Source: Rhodanobacter denitrificans (GTDB taxonomy: Bacteria > Pseudomonadota > Gammaproteobacteria > Xanthomonadales > Rhodanobacteraceae). From it: a stretch of DNA of 64,000 nucleotides. Under the pieces are notes generated by a model, which did not search any database, was not told the origin of the DNA, and saw nothing but the letters and a program-made list of their open reading frames with translations. Of this stretch, positions 25,908-34,937 are shown in pieces (position 1 is the first letter of the stretch; each line of letters starts with the position of its first letter). Position numbers and translations under genes: made by a program. The stretch is from the NCBI GenBank assembly GCA_003241385.1, contig QFPO01000018.1:3815-67814 (forward strand), given 5' to 3'.

Positions 25908-28900
25908 TCAAGTGGCGATGCTCGCGTCTTGGTGCGAAGAGCGCCCTCTGAACCGCCGGGAGAGCCACTCGCCCACATCGTCGATCACCGTGAAGGCGGC
26001 CGGGATCACGATCAGGCTCAGCAGCGTGGAGGTCACCAGGCCGCCGATGACCGCGATGGCCATCGGCGCGCGGAAGCTGGAGTCGCCGGCGAAGCCCAGG
26101 GCGATCGGCATCATGCCCGCGCCCATCGCCAGCGTGGTCATGATGATCGGCTGCGCCCGCTTGCGGCAGGCGTCGATCAGCGCATCGTGCTGGCTCAGGC
26201 CATGTTCGTCCTCGGCGATGACGGCATAGTCGACCAGCAGGATCGAGTTCTTGGTGGCGATGCCGATCAGCATCAGCAGGCCGATCAGGGCGGGCAGCGA
26301 CAGCATGTTCTGCGTCAGCAGCAGTGCGCCGAACGCGCCGCCCGCGCACAGCGGCACCGCGATCAGGATCGTCAGCGGCATCAGGGCATGGTTGAACAGC
26401 AACAACAGCACCATGTAGATGCAGACGATGCCGGCGGCCATCGCCAGCAGGAAGCCCACGAACAGCTCCACGAACACTTCCGCGTCGCCGGTGTTGAGGA
26501 AGCTCACGCCGGGCGGCAGCCGTTCGACGCTGGGCAGCTGCTGCACCGCGTTCATCACCTCACCCAACGGACGGCCGTTGAGCTCGGCGGTCAGCGTGAC
26601 GTTGCGCTGGCGCTGATAGCGCGAGATCTGCGAGGGCCCGCTGCCCATCCGGATATCGGCCACGGCCGCCAGCGGAACCGGACCGTAGCGTCCGGGGACG
26701 CGCAGCTGGCCGACCAGCGCCGGATTGGACAGCGTCGCTTCGGAGAAACCCACGCGGATGGGGACCTGCCGGTCCGGCAGGTTGAGCTTGGCCAGCCGCT
26801 GCTCGTAGTCGCCCGCGGTGGCGATGCGGGTCGCCTCTGCGATGGCGGCCGTCGAGACGCCCATGTCGGCAGCGCGCGCGGCGTTGGGCACGATCTGGAT
26901 TTCGGGACGCAGCAGCGATGCCGACGAGGTCACGCTGCCCAGACCCGGCAGACCGCGCAGATCGCGTTCGAGCGCGAGCGATGCCTCCTGCAGGCGCTGC
27001 GGATCGTCGCCGGACAGCACCAGCTGCAGCAGGTTGCCCGGCTCGGAGCTGACGTAGCTGATGCGCACGCCGGGCAGGTCGGCCAGGCGGGCACGCGCAT
27101 CGCGCTCGAGCTCGCGCTGGTCGCGATCGCGATCGTCGGCCACGCCCCAGTCCAGCACCAGCGTGGCCTTGCGCGGGTCGGGCACGCCGACCGTGGACGG
27201 ATCGCCGAGATCGAGCACGCTGCCGACGGCCGTATACACCTGCTTGAGCTCGGGCATGTCCTCGAGCAGCGCACGGGCTTTTTCGGATACCGCGACCGCT
27301 TCTTCCAGGCGGGTGCCCGGCGGCAGCTCCAGGCTCAGGTTGCTGCGGCCCAGGTCGGACTGCGGGATGAAGGTGGCCGGAATCAGCGGGATCAGCGCCA
27401 GCGAGGCGACGAACAGGCCGGTGGCGATCCACAGCGTGCGCCCGCGATGGCGCAGGGCCGCGTCGACCCAGCCCAGGTACCAGGTCATCAGGCGGGAGTC
27501 GCCCTTCTCCTCGCCGTGGGGCTTGAGCAGGTAGGCCGCTATCATCGGCGTCAGCAGGCGTGCGACCAGCAGCGAGAACAGCACTGCAGTGGCCGCGGTC
27601 CAGCCGAACTCGCGGAAGAACTTGCCGGCGATACCCGGCATGAAGGCCACCGGCACGAACACCGCCGCCAGCGTCAGCGATGTGGCGATCACGGCATTGC
27701 CGATCTCGCCGGCCGCCTCGCGCGCGGCTTCCAGCGGCGGCTTGCCCATCCTCAGGTGGCGGACGATGTTCTCGATCTCCACGATCGCATCGTCGACCAG
27801 CACGCCGACCACCACCGACAGCGCCAGCAGCGTGATGATGTTGAGCGTGAAGCCGAACCAGTACATCACCGCGAAAGTCGGGATGATCGACAGCGGCAGC
27901 GCCAGCGCCGACACCCAGGTGGCGCGCCAGTCGCGCAGGAACGCCCACACCACGAGCAGGGCGAGCAACGCGCCCTCGTAGAGCATCGTCATCGAGGAGT
28001 CGTAGGAGCGGTGGGTCTCGTCGATGGCGGTGGCCACCAGGCGGAAGTCCACGCCCGGATGCGATCGCCTGATCTCCTCCAGCGCCGCGTGCACGCCCGC
28101 TTCGACCTCGACCTCGCTGGAGCCGCGCGTGCGCGACATCGAGAAGGCCACCACGTGCTCGCCGTCCAGCAGGGCGGCTTCGGTGGGATCGGCGGCGGCG
28201 TCGGTGACGCTGGCCAGCGCCGAGAGCCTGACCGAGCGGCCGTCCGGCAGGCTGATCGAGTAGTCGCGCAGGGCCTGCGCGTCGGCCACCGTGCCCAACG
28301 TGCGGATCGTCTGCAGGGCGCCGTCCAGCTCGGCCTTGCCGCCGGCGCGATCGACCTGGATCTGCGCCAGTTGCCGGGAAACATCGCCGGCGGTGACGCC
28401 GAAGGCCAGCAGCGCGTTGGGGTCCAGATCGACGCGCACCTGCCGCTGCACACCGCCGATGCGGGTGACGCGGGCCACGCCCGGCACGCCGTACATCGCA
28501 CGGGAGATTTCGCGATCGACCAGCCAGCTGGCTTCATCGTCGGTCAGTTGCGGGGCGACCAGCGCATAGGTCATCAGCGAGCCGCCGATGTCGACCTTGG
28601 AGATCACCGGTTCCTCGATGTCCTGCGGAAGGTCGGTGCGCACGCGCGTGACCGCATCGCGCGTGTCGTCCAGCGCAGTGGCCAGATCGGCTTCGAGTTC
28701 GAACTCGATGCTGGTGGTGCTGACGCCTTCGCTGACCGTGGACATCACGCGCTTGACGTTGTTGACCGTGGCCACCGAGTCCTCGATCTTGCGCGTGACC
28801 TCGGTTTCCAGCTGGCTGGGCGAAGCGCCCGGCTGGGTCACGGTGACCGTGGTCATCGGGAACGCGATGTCGGGGAAGCGTGCCACCGGCAACTGGTAGA

Positions 28901-28985
28901 AGCCCCAGAGACCGGCCACGCACAGGACGAAGAACACCATCAGCGCCGGCAGCGGCCGCCGGATGGCCCAGGCCGAAATGTTCAT
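25908..28985 (-). CDS. RND-family efflux permease
   Basis: Proton-driven inner-membrane pump of 1025 residues with the standard RND layout: first membrane helix PALMVFFVLCVAGLWGFYQL, periplasmic porter loop, helices 2-6 including the proton-relay segment VVVGVLVDDAIVEIEN, second porter loop, and helices 8-12 ending near VIPAAFTVIDDVGEWLSRR. Loop start GASPSQLETEVTRKIEDSV is typical of the HAE1/multidrug-type subgroup. It overlaps the adaptor gene by 4 nt. No outer-membrane factor gene is nearby, so a TolC-type protein elsewhere must serve. Substrates are unknown; a drug, solvent or dye class is likely. Confidence 0.92.
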   Translation of the reverse strand: MNISAWAIRRPLPALMVFFVLCVAGLWGFYQLPVARFPDIAFPMTTVTVTQPGASPSQLETEVTRKIEDSVATVNNVKRVMSTVSEGVSTTSIEFELEADLATALDDTRDAVTRVRTDLPQDIEEPVISKVDIGGSLMTYALVAPQLTDDEASWLVDREISRAMYGVPGVARVTRIGGVQRQVRVDLDPNALLAFGVTAGDVSRQLAQIQVDRAGGKAELDGALQTIRTLGTVADAQALRDYSISLPDGRSVRLSALASVTDAAADPTEAALLDGEHVVAFSMSRTRGSSEVEVEAGVHAALEEIRRSHPGVDFRLVATAIDETHRSYDSSMTMLYEGALLALLVVWAFLRDWRATWVSALALPLSIIPTFAVMYWFGFTLNIITLLALSVVVGVLVDDAIVEIENIVRHLRMGKPPLEAAREAAGEIGNAVIATSLTLAAVFVPVAFMPGIAGKFFREFGWTAATAVLFSLLVARLLTPMIAAYLLKPHGEEKGDSRLMTWYLGWVDAALRHRGRTLWIATGLFVASLALIPLIPATFIPQSDLGRSNLSLELPPGTRLEEAVAVSEKARALLEDMPELKQVYTAVGSVLDLGDPSTVGVPDPRKATLVLDWGVADDRDRDQRELERDARARLADLPGVRISYVSSEPGNLLQLVLSGDDPQRLQEASLALERDLRGLPGLGSVTSSASLLRPEIQIVPNAARAADMGVSTAAIAEATRIATAGDYEQRLAKLNLPDRQVPIRVGFSEATLSNPALVGQLRVPGRYGPVPLAAVADIRMGSGPSQISRYQRQRNVTLTAELNGRPLGEVMNAVQQLPSVERLPPGVSFLNTGDAEVFVELFVGFLLAMAAGIVCIYMVLLLLFNHALMPLTILIAVPLCAGGAFGALLLTQNMLSLPALIGLLMLIGIATKNSILLVDYAVIAEDEHGLSQHDALIDACRKRAQPIIMTTLAMGAGMMPIALGFAGDSSFRAPMAIAVIGGLVTSTLLSLIVIPAAFTVIDDVGEWLSRRFRGRSSHQDASIAT

Positions 28986-30070
28986 TGCGCAGCGGCCTCC
29001 TTGCCGGCCACCACGCGGATGCGATCGCCGTCGCCGAGGAAGCCTGCGCCCTCGGCGACGACCTGTTCGCCGACCTCGAGTCCATCGACGATCTCCACGC
29101 GGCCCTCGGCCGTCTGGTCGGTGCGCACGCGGCGTCGTTGCACGCTCTGCTCGTCCTTCGTGACGAACACGTAGCTGTGGCCATCGCGCTGTACCACCGC
29201 GGCGGTGGGCACCATCCGCGCCTCACCGTCGCCGGTCAGGATGCGGCCCTCCACGAACGTGCCGGGCTTGAGCGGGCCGGGCGCAGGCAGATCGGCGTAG
29301 ACCGTGCCGGTGCGCGTCTGCGCATCGATGCCGGGCGTGACCGCGCGAACGCTTCCGGTGATTTCCTGGCCGCTGTAGGACAGGACGATCCCGTGGCCGA
29401 CGGCGACCTGGGTCAGCTGGTTCTCGGGCAGTTCGGCGCGCCATTCCAGCCGGCCGTCGCGGATCAACCGCAGCAGTTCGGTGCCCGCCGCGACGACCTG
29501 GCCCGGCTGGACCAGGCGTTTGGAGATCACGCCGTCGGCGGGCGCCCGCAGCAGCGCGAAGTCGCGTTGCAGCCTGGCGGCATCGCGCGATGCGCGGGCG
29601 GTGGCGAGCCGCGCCTGCGCCTGCGTGGCGGTGGCGCGCAGCTGGTCCAGATCCGCCGCGCTGATCAGGTGTCCGACCGCCAGTTTCTCGCCGCGCGACT
29701 GCTGCGCCTGAGCCAGTGCCAGCGCCGCGCCGGCTTCCTGCGTGGAGGCTTCCGCCTGCGCGAGCGAACTGTCCAGCGTGCGATGGTCCAGTTCGAGCAG
29801 CACCTGCCCCTTCCTGACCTGCTGCCCGACGTCGACATTGAGCGCGGTCACGCGCTGGCCACTGAGCTCGACTCCCAGTTGCATTTCTTCATAGGCCGAC
29901 ACCGGGCCCGACACGACGACGCTGCGCGACAACGGATAGGACCGGACGGGCGCCAGCGCGACCGCCAGGGCCGAGGAGGCTTCTGTCGGTTGTTCTTCTT
30001 TTTCGCCGCATGCGACGAGGACGGGAAGGGCGATGAGCAGGAGCGACCAGCGCAAGGAGAATGCGGGCAT
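28982..30070 (-). CDS. RND periplasmic adaptor (membrane fusion lipoprotein)
   Basis: Couples the permease to an outer-membrane channel. The 362-residue protein has a lipoprotein signal (lipobox LVACG, Cys at about 21), a biotinyl-lipoyl-like domain (VDVGQQVRKGQVLLELD and, after the hairpin, APADGVISKRLVQPGQVVAAG), a short alpha-hairpin rich in Ala/Gln (residues about 100-165), a beta-barrel domain and a membrane-proximal domain. It is first in the pump operon. A TTAAG-type box with -10 lies 99-131 nt upstream, overlapping the stop of the tetR-like gene, so the pump has its own promoter. Confidence 0.92.
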   Translation of the reverse strand: MPAFSLRWSLLLIALPVLVACGEKEEQPTEASSALAVALAPVRSYPLSRSVVVSGPVSAYEEMQLGVELSGQRVTALNVDVGQQVRKGQVLLELDHRTLDSSLAQAEASTQEAGAALALAQAQQSRGEKLAVGHLISAADLDQLRATATQAQARLATARASRDAARLQRDFALLRAPADGVISKRLVQPGQVVAAGTELLRLIRDGRLEWRAELPENQLTQVAVGHGIVLSYSGQEITGSVRAVTPGIDAQTRTGTVYADLPAPGPLKPGTFVEGRILTGDGEARMVPTAAVVQRDGHSYVFVTKDEQSVQRRRVRTDQTAEGRVEIVDGLEVGEQVVAEGAGFLGDGDRIRVVAGKEAAAQ

Positions 30071-30168
30071 GGGAGGGGCCGTAGGGAAAGTGGATACGCT
30101 TGCTACTGCGGGGCACGCAAAGCGCCGCGCATGGCTGCCGGAGGAGCAGCGTGGTTCGACTGCACATC

Positions 30169-30201
30169 CTGATACCGGGATGGAATTAAGTTCTCTTTAA
30201 G
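30169..30201 (-). promoter_or_regulatory. OmpR/PmrA-type box and -10 for the RND pump operon
   Basis: On the minus strand CTTAAA-N5-CTTAAT (30201-30185) is followed after exactly 10 nt by TATCAG (30174-30169). The first base of the box overlaps the 3' end of the tetR-like gene, whose stop is at 30186. Same architecture as the boxes at 17975, 30913, 33039 and 51656. Confidence 0.6.
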
Positions 30202-30821
30202 ATCTGCTGCTCCACACCATCCAGGATGAGGTCGATACCGTTGGTGAAGCGCTCATCGAGCCTCGGCTCGGCGAGCAGATCGCGTGCTTCCCAGCAATGC
30301 GGGAAGCGCGCCCTGGCCAATTCGAAGAAGGCCCGCTGCAGCCCTTCCATCACGCTGGGTTCGTCGGGCAGGGACTGCTCCTCGATGACGAAGCCCATCA
30401 CGTAATAGATGGAGTCCAGTGCCGCGGTCGCCGCGAAATCGACACGGGCGCCCGCATCGATCAGCGCACCGATGGTGGCGTTGCCGACCCGCAGGACGTT
30501 CTCCGTCGCCAGGAACGTGCCCGCGTAGACGCGCGCGCCGTCGCGGTGCGCCTTGAACGCGGTACGAAACTCGCGGGCGATCTGATGCATCGTGATGCGC
30601 CAGTGCTGGCCTTCCGGAATGTCGCGGGCGACCTCCGCGACCATCGCGTCGGCCATCGCGTCGATCAGCGCCTGCTTATTCTTGAAATGCCAGTACAGCG
30701 ACGGCGCGCGGATGCCCAGGCGGCAGGCCAGCTTGCGCAGGCTCACGCCCTCGATGCCGGCCTCGTCCAGAAGCTGGAAGGCGGCAGCGATGATGTGTTC
30801 CTGCTTGAGGGGGGCGCGCAT
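30186..30821 (-). CDS. TetR-family repressor of the RND pump
   Basis: A 211-residue regulator. The N-terminal helix-turn-helix (residues 10-55) reads IIAAAFQLLDEAGIEGVSLR then LACRLGIRAPSLYWHFKNKQ, the TetR pattern. The C-terminal ligand domain resembles TetR_C (tetracycline-repressor class), with FRTAFKAHRDGARVYAGTF. The ATG at 30821 places the start directly beside two palindromic operators; the longer frame (to 30875) would run through them and is rejected. It lies upstream of, and on the same strand as, the adaptor and permease genes. Confidence 0.88.
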   Translation of the reverse strand: MRAPLKQEHIIAAAFQLLDEAGIEGVSLRKLACRLGIRAPSLYWHFKNKQALIDAMADAMVAEVARDIPEGQHWRITMHQIAREFRTAFKAHRDGARVYAGTFLATENVLRVGNATIGALIDAGARVDFAATAALDSIYYVMGFVIEEQSLPDEPSVMEGLQRAFFELARARFPHCWEARDLLAEPRLDERFTNGIDLILDGVEQQILKRT

Positions 30822-30827
30822 ACTCAG

Positions 30828-30863
30828 CCTAACGATGTTAGGCGGTACTCTAACGGTGTTAGG
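30828..30863 (-). promoter_or_regulatory. Two tandem TetR-type operators
   Basis: CCTAAC-GAT-GTTAGG (30828-30842) is a perfect 6+3+6 inverted repeat; TCTAAC-GGT-GTTAGG (30849-30863) is a second copy with one mismatch. Their starts are 21 bp apart, so both face the same side of the helix. They end 6 nt before the ATG of the tetR-like gene, as expected for autorepression. Confidence 0.82.
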
Positions 30864-30912
30864 TTGAGTTGGCAACCCGCCTGTTCTGCTTGAGGGCGTG
30901 AGCCGCAGAAAT

Positions 30913-30945
30913 CTTAAGAACTTCCTAAATTTCCCTGGTCACAAT
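30913..30945 (+). promoter_or_regulatory. OmpR/PmrA-type box and -10 for the island two-component operon
   Basis: CTTAAG-N5-CCTAAA (30913-30929) is followed after exactly 10 nt by CACAAT (30940-30945), 33 nt before the GTG of the response regulator. It suggests autoactivation. Confidence 0.62.
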
Positions 30946-30977
30946 GCGCTGCTGCGTCTGCCTGGGGCGAAGGACTG

Positions 30978-31640
30978 GTGAACCTACTTCTGGTCGAAGA
31001 CGATCTGATGCTCGCCGGTGCCGTCTGTGACGGTATCCGCCAACATGGCTGGCAGGTTCAGCACGCGGGCGATGCGAGCGCCGCTAATCTGGCGTTGGTC
31101 GACCACCACTTCTTCGCCGTCGTGCTGGACATCGGTCTTCCCAAAGAGTCCGGTCTGGCGGTGCTCAAGCGCATGAGGGAGCGCTACGACGCCACCCCGG
31201 TACTCATTCTCACGGCCCGCGGACAGCTCAGTGATCGGATCAAGGGTCTCGATGCGGGCGCCGACGACTATCTGGTCAAGCCATTTCAGTTCGCCGAACT
31301 ACTGGCCCGCTTGCGCGCGTTGATACGCAGGGCGCACGGGCGCGTCCTGCCTGCGCTGGCATACGGTGAGGTGTCGGTCGACATCGCGAAGCGACGGGTC
31401 ACGCGAGCGGGTCATCACGTTTCGTTGAGCGCGCATGAGTATCGGACGCTGGTTGCCTTGATGGAGCGGCCGGGTCATGTGCTGACTCGAGACTTTCTGG
31501 AAGATGTGGTCTATGGACGGGTGAGTCATATAGGCAGCAACACCATCGCCGTGTTCATCCATCAGCTTCGAAAGAAGCTGGGCGAGGATCTCATCACGAC
31601 CGTCCATGGTCAGGGCTACATGATCGGTCAGTCGCTTTGA
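30978..31640 (+). CDS. OmpR/QseB-type response regulator, island copy
   Basis: A 220-residue transcription factor starting with GTG. Receiver domain with acidic pocket E7-D8-D9, phosphoacceptor D51 (VVLDIGLP) and K101 (DDYLVKPF). The C-terminal winged helix (about 125-218) carries SLSAHEYRTLVALMERPGHV and the recognition helix around VSHIGSNTIAVFIHQLRKKLG. It is coupled to the kinase gene (TGATG). This group (QseB/PmrA/TctD-like) binds TTAAG-type direct repeats, which occur upstream of it and of four other operons here. The paralogue is at 50879-51577. Confidence 0.93.
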   Translation: MNLLLVEDDLMLAGAVCDGIRQHGWQVQHAGDASAANLALVDHHFFAVVLDIGLPKESGLAVLKRMRERYDATPVLILTARGQLSDRIKGLDAGADDYLVKPFQFAELLARLRALIRRAHGRVLPALAYGEVSVDIAKRRVTRAGHHVSLSAHEYRTLVALMERPGHVLTRDFLEDVVYGRVSHIGSNTIAVFIHQLRKKLGEDLITTVHGQGYMIGQSL

Positions 31641-33034
31641 TGGGGACGTCTCTGCAAGGGCGGATGATGCTGGCACTGGGATTGGCCATCACCCTGTCCT
31701 GGGCGCTCGCACTGACTGCCATGTACGTCTATACGGCTCACAGCCAGTCCAGCCGCTGGGACAGCAGGCTGCAGTCCATAGGGACCAAGATACTGATTTC
31801 GATTCCAAGTGACGCCAGCCTCACTGACGATCCGGGGCCACGTCTGGAGATGAAAGACGGCGTGCTGCCTCAGGATGAGGAAGGCCTGGTGTTTCAGGTT
31901 TGGAACAATAGGACGACGCTGGGGGCGCGCACTCCGGACGCACCGCATGCACCGCTTCAGCCCGGTTTCGTCGACGGGTTCGCCAACTCCGAGATCGGGG
32001 GCGTCAGATGGCGCGTCCTGTCGATGGCGGATCGCAGCGGACAGATCCATGTCCAGGTCGCCTATCCATGGCGAGTGATCAACGCCTCGTTTCGCACCGA
32101 TGCTCTGAGCGCGCTGGGTGTGGCGACAGCCCTCCTTGCCGTCATGGGTCTGATCATGTGGGGTGCCGTAAGAAAGTCCCTGCAGCCCGTCCGATCCGTC
32201 GAGAGGAGCGTCAGACGGCGGGAGAAATTCGATCTGACGCCTCTGCCGGCCTCGACTTTGCCCGATGAGATAAGACCCCTCGTGGACTCCTTCAACTACC
32301 TGATGGAACAGTTGGGGCAGGCTGTTCAAGGCGAGCGCAGGTTCATCGACGATGCGGCGCACGAGCTTCGCACTCCGCTTTCGGCTATCAGCGCGCAGAC
32401 CGAAGTGGCGCTGCAGGCTCGGTCGATCGAGGACAAGGATGCGGCCCTGGGAACGTTGCTCGGCATGGTGGGGCGAAGCACGCGTTTGTCGGAGCAGCTT
32501 CTGGACCTGGCACGACTCGACGCGGGTGTTCATGCACCCAGGCGCCAGTGGTATGACCTGGAAGAGATCATCGTCCATGTCGTCGGCGAGTTCGAGGTGA
32601 CCGCTCAGGTACAGAATCAGACGATTCACGTGGACACGGGGGTGTGCCGGATCCAATGCGATGTCGACGAGATGGGAATCCTGCTGAGGAACCTGGTGGA
32701 CAACGCACTTCGCTACACGGGCCCGGGTGGCGAGGTCCGGGTCCGGTGCGGTTTTGAAAGTGACCACGCCACGCTACGGCCATTCCTCGACGTGGCCGAC
32801 AGCGGGCCAGGCGTCGATCCCGAAGAGCATGCGGCCATCTTCGAGCGATTCCATCGTGCCGCCGGGAGCGGATCCCGCGGCGCAGGCATCGGTCTCTCCC
32901 TGGTCGCCAAGATCGCGAGGCTGCACCAAGCCGACGTTCGGACCTGCGAGGGCATTGGTGCTCCGGGCTTCTGCGTGCGCGTCGTGTTTCCGGCCGTGGT
33001 GCCGCAACCGCGCGACATCATAAAGGCGCCTTAA
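31640..33034 (+). CDS. Sensor histidine kinase, island copy
   Basis: A membrane kinase of 464 residues. The ATG at 31640 shares its A with the regulator's TGA. TM1 is about 8-31, a small periplasmic sensor domain about 35-150, TM2 about 155-177, then HAMP-like linker. Phosphoacceptor H241 lies in DDAAHELRTPLSA; the N box is LLRNLVDNALRYTG, the G boxes are DSGPGVDPEE and GAGIGLSL. It is intact and cognate to the preceding regulator. It belongs to the QseC/PmrB-like group; the signal is unknown. The MipA gene follows after 253 nt. Confidence 0.92.
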   Translation: MGTSLQGRMMLALGLAITLSWALALTAMYVYTAHSQSSRWDSRLQSIGTKILISIPSDASLTDDPGPRLEMKDGVLPQDEEGLVFQVWNNRTTLGARTPDAPHAPLQPGFVDGFANSEIGGVRWRVLSMADRSGQIHVQVAYPWRVINASFRTDALSALGVATALLAVMGLIMWGAVRKSLQPVRSVERSVRRREKFDLTPLPASTLPDEIRPLVDSFNYLMEQLGQAVQGERRFIDDAAHELRTPLSAISAQTEVALQARSIEDKDAALGTLLGMVGRSTRLSEQLLDLARLDAGVHAPRRQWYDLEEIIVHVVGEFEVTAQVQNQTIHVDTGVCRIQCDVDEMGILLRNLVDNALRYTGPGGEVRVRCGFESDHATLRPFLDVADSGPGVDPEEHAAIFERFHRAAGSGSRGAGIGLSLVAKIARLHQADVRTCEGIGAPGFCVRVVFPAVVPQPRDIIKAP

Positions 33035-33038
33035 AAAG

Positions 33039-33071
33039 GCTAAGAGATTTCTAAATCTTCCCGAGCACCAT
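33039..33071 (+). promoter_or_regulatory. OmpR/PmrA-type box and -10 upstream of the island mipA
   Basis: GCTAAG-N5-TCTAAA (33039-33055) is followed after exactly 10 nt by CACCAT (33066-33071). It begins 5 nt after the kinase stop and lies about 220 nt before the MipA start, giving a long 5' untranslated region. Confidence 0.58.
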
Positions 33072-33287
33072 CGCGAACGTCGGCGAATGGCCGACGCAGC
33101 GCCCGGGGACCGGATGATTGATCGTGCCCTCACGGGTGCGAAGCCTTCTGCTCGTTCTGCCCGTCACGGCCGCCTGATGCAGGGTGCCAGCTTCAGGCTG
33201 CGCCCGATCGCTGCCGCGCTCTTGCTCGACCCCAACAACCCAGCGGCGACTGGTCACTCGGCCAGCTCCCCATAAAAGGACCATGGC

Positions 33288-34181
33288 GTGAAGAAAACGA
33301 ACCTTTTCCATCATTCACGGAGTGCCGACGGCAGCTCCATGGATGTGATCGTGAACTTGCCTGGCCTGCCCGCACGAAGTACGCGGGCCAGGCGTGCTCA
33401 GGACTGGTATGTCAGGTTGAGCATGATTGCCGCAGCTTGCCTGCTTGGAATGGGCGTCTGCTCATCGGCTCGCGCGTTCGATGATCACGCGCGCAACGAA
33501 GATTCGGAATCTACCTGGGGTTTGGGGCTGGGTGTCGGTGCGATGCAGAAGCCCTACAGGGACATCGATTTGGATACGATCGTGCTGCCGATCATCGTCT
33601 ATGACAACAGCTGGCTAGCGGTCCACGGCGGTTCGATCAGCGTGAAACTTCCGTCCGCCGGGCCGGTATCGTTCTCGTTGTCGGTCAACGTCTCGCGAGA
33701 TGGCTATGAGGCGTCCGACTCGAGCTTCCTGAGGGGCATGGATGAGCGCGAAGACCTCCTATGGGCGGGCGGAAACATCAGATGGCAGAACAGCGTCGCC
33801 GATCTGTCGCTGAGCTGGCTCGCCGACGTCTCAGGCAATAGCAAAGGACGGAAGGTTTCTGTCGGCGTAGAACGCACGTTCTCCGCGGGGAGATTTGATC
33901 TGTCACCGCGCATCGGCGCCGTGTGGCTCGATGAGAAATACGTCAACTACTACTACGGAGTTCGCGAACATGAGGCGAACAAGGCCAGGCGATTCTATGC
34001 GCCGGAAGCGACCGTCAATGTCGAAGGTGGTATCCGGACCAGCTATCGGCTGTCATCCGGACACTCGAGCCTGTTTCTCGATGTCAGCGCCCAGTCGCTT
34101 GGGAAAGAGATCAAGAACAGTCCCTTGGTAGACGCGTCCATCGAGTCGACCGTGCTTCTTGGCTACCTCTACATGTTCTGA
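33288..34181 (+). CDS. MipA/OmpV-family outer-membrane protein, island copy
   Basis: A 297-residue beta-barrel protein. The GTG start at 33288 has AAAAGGA 8 nt upstream. The export signal (SMIAAACLLGMGVCSSARA) begins only near residue 46, so the n-region is unusually long; an internal start is possible but no ATG with a good Shine-Dalgarno is seen. The barrel body shows WGLGLGVGAMQKPYRDIDL, alternating strands and a C-terminal GYLYMF ending in Phe. MipA proteins act as scaffolds for peptidoglycan enzymes or as stress-induced outer-membrane proteins near PmrA/QseB-type systems. It lies 14 nt before the trbI relic, at the island edge. Confidence 0.83.
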   Translation: MKKTNLFHHSRSADGSSMDVIVNLPGLPARSTRARRAQDWYVRLSMIAAACLLGMGVCSSARAFDDHARNEDSESTWGLGLGVGAMQKPYRDIDLDTIVLPIIVYDNSWLAVHGGSISVKLPSAGPVSFSLSVNVSRDGYEASDSSFLRGMDEREDLLWAGGNIRWQNSVADLSLSWLADVSGNSKGRKVSVGVERTFSAGRFDLSPRIGAVWLDEKYVNYYYGVREHEANKARRFYAPEATVNVEGGIRTSYRLSSGHSSLFLDVSAQSLGKEIKNSPLVDASIESTVLLGYLYMF

Positions 34182-34194
34182 TTCTGCCGTCCCC

Positions 34195-34540
34195 TCCGGG
34201 GCCACGCTGACGACGCTGCCTGGCGTCGGCGCCGAACCGGCGTCACCGGCGCGCCGGCAGGACAACGGTCGCATCGTCATCGCCGAGCGCGACGCCGCGC
34301 TGGGAGCATCACCCGATCCGCCAGGAGATTCCGACGCAAGCTCGACATCCGGCCGACGACGACCGCGCGACATCCCGCCGGTGCGGATCATCGTCAATCG
34401 GGACCTGGTCCAGCGGCTGTACCAGCCGCTGTTCCTCGAAGCGCGTGGGGCGGTGCGATGAGCGCGCCCCGGAAACCGCTGCTGCGTCCGCGGTGGGAGC
34501 TTCGCAGCCAGGCGAGGCTGACAATCGTTGCGATAGCCTG
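34195..34540 (+). pseudogene. Relic of trbI 3' end and DUF2274 5' part (island right edge)
   Basis: From 34198 the frame encodes GATLTTLPGVGAEPASPARR..., then VRIIVNRDLVQRLYQPLF and a stop at 34459-34461, matching the last ~90 residues of TrbI at 1-966 (GAALTTLLGVGAELAAP..., VRIIVNRDLVLRPYQPLF). The stop overlaps an ATG (34458) starting MSAPRKPLLRP, the counterpart of MSTTKKLRLGP of DUF2274; weak nucleotide similarity continues to about 34530 (AGGCTGACA). It then runs into the truncated flavodoxin gene. Non-functional remnant of a second trb module end. Confidence 0.75.
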
Positions 34541-34889
34541 GCGCGCGCTCGGCGCCACGCCCGCCGCAGGTGCAGAAGAAGGCGACGCGCCGCAGGGTGG
34601 AACGATAGCCCTGCAGAAAGCTGCGCATCGGGCTCGCTACGTGGCCGACCCAGACCGGGGTGGCCAGTACCAGCAGATCGTAATCGGCCGGGTCGCGGGT
34701 CGGCGGCAGGATCGGCGGCAGTGCGCAGCGCGCGGCCTCGCGTGCGCTGCGCAGATAGCCCGTCAGGCCGCGGCGTCGGCGCGGCTCCTCGATCGCCGTC
34801 AGCGGCGCATCGAGTGCCGCGGCGAGCTGCTCGGCAACGCGGCCGGTGGTGCCGGTACGGCTGTAGAAGACGATCAGGATCTTGGCCAT
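34541..34889 (-). pseudogene. Flavodoxin-family protein, 3' end lost at the island junction
   Basis: The ATG at 34889, with GAGGAG 9 nt upstream, starts a normal flavodoxin: FMN phosphate loop YSRTGTTGRVA at 9-19, YDLLVLATPVWVGHVASP near 69-86 and AFFCTCGGRGAERA near 102-115. After this the frame continues into sequence that is the reverse strand of the DUF2274/TrbI relic and no longer resembles a flavodoxin; family members need about 40-60 further residues. The break at about 34540 marks the insertion or deletion junction. In its original form it probably served as an electron carrier expressed with the upstream genes. Confidence 0.75.
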
Positions 34890-34937
34890 CGATCGATGCT
34901 CCTCTACGAATGAAGATTGGATCCGGCCTGGCCGGTC

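Noticed and set aside
25836..29174. A 1112-codon plus-strand frame opposite the RND permease
   Set aside because: It is antisense to an intact RND protein and has the same His/Gln/Arg-rich shadow composition.
34159..34461. The open frame at the island edge as a functional short gene
   Set aside because: It is the intact-looking end of a trbI gene without its membrane anchor and most of its barrel domain; it cannot function as TrbI.
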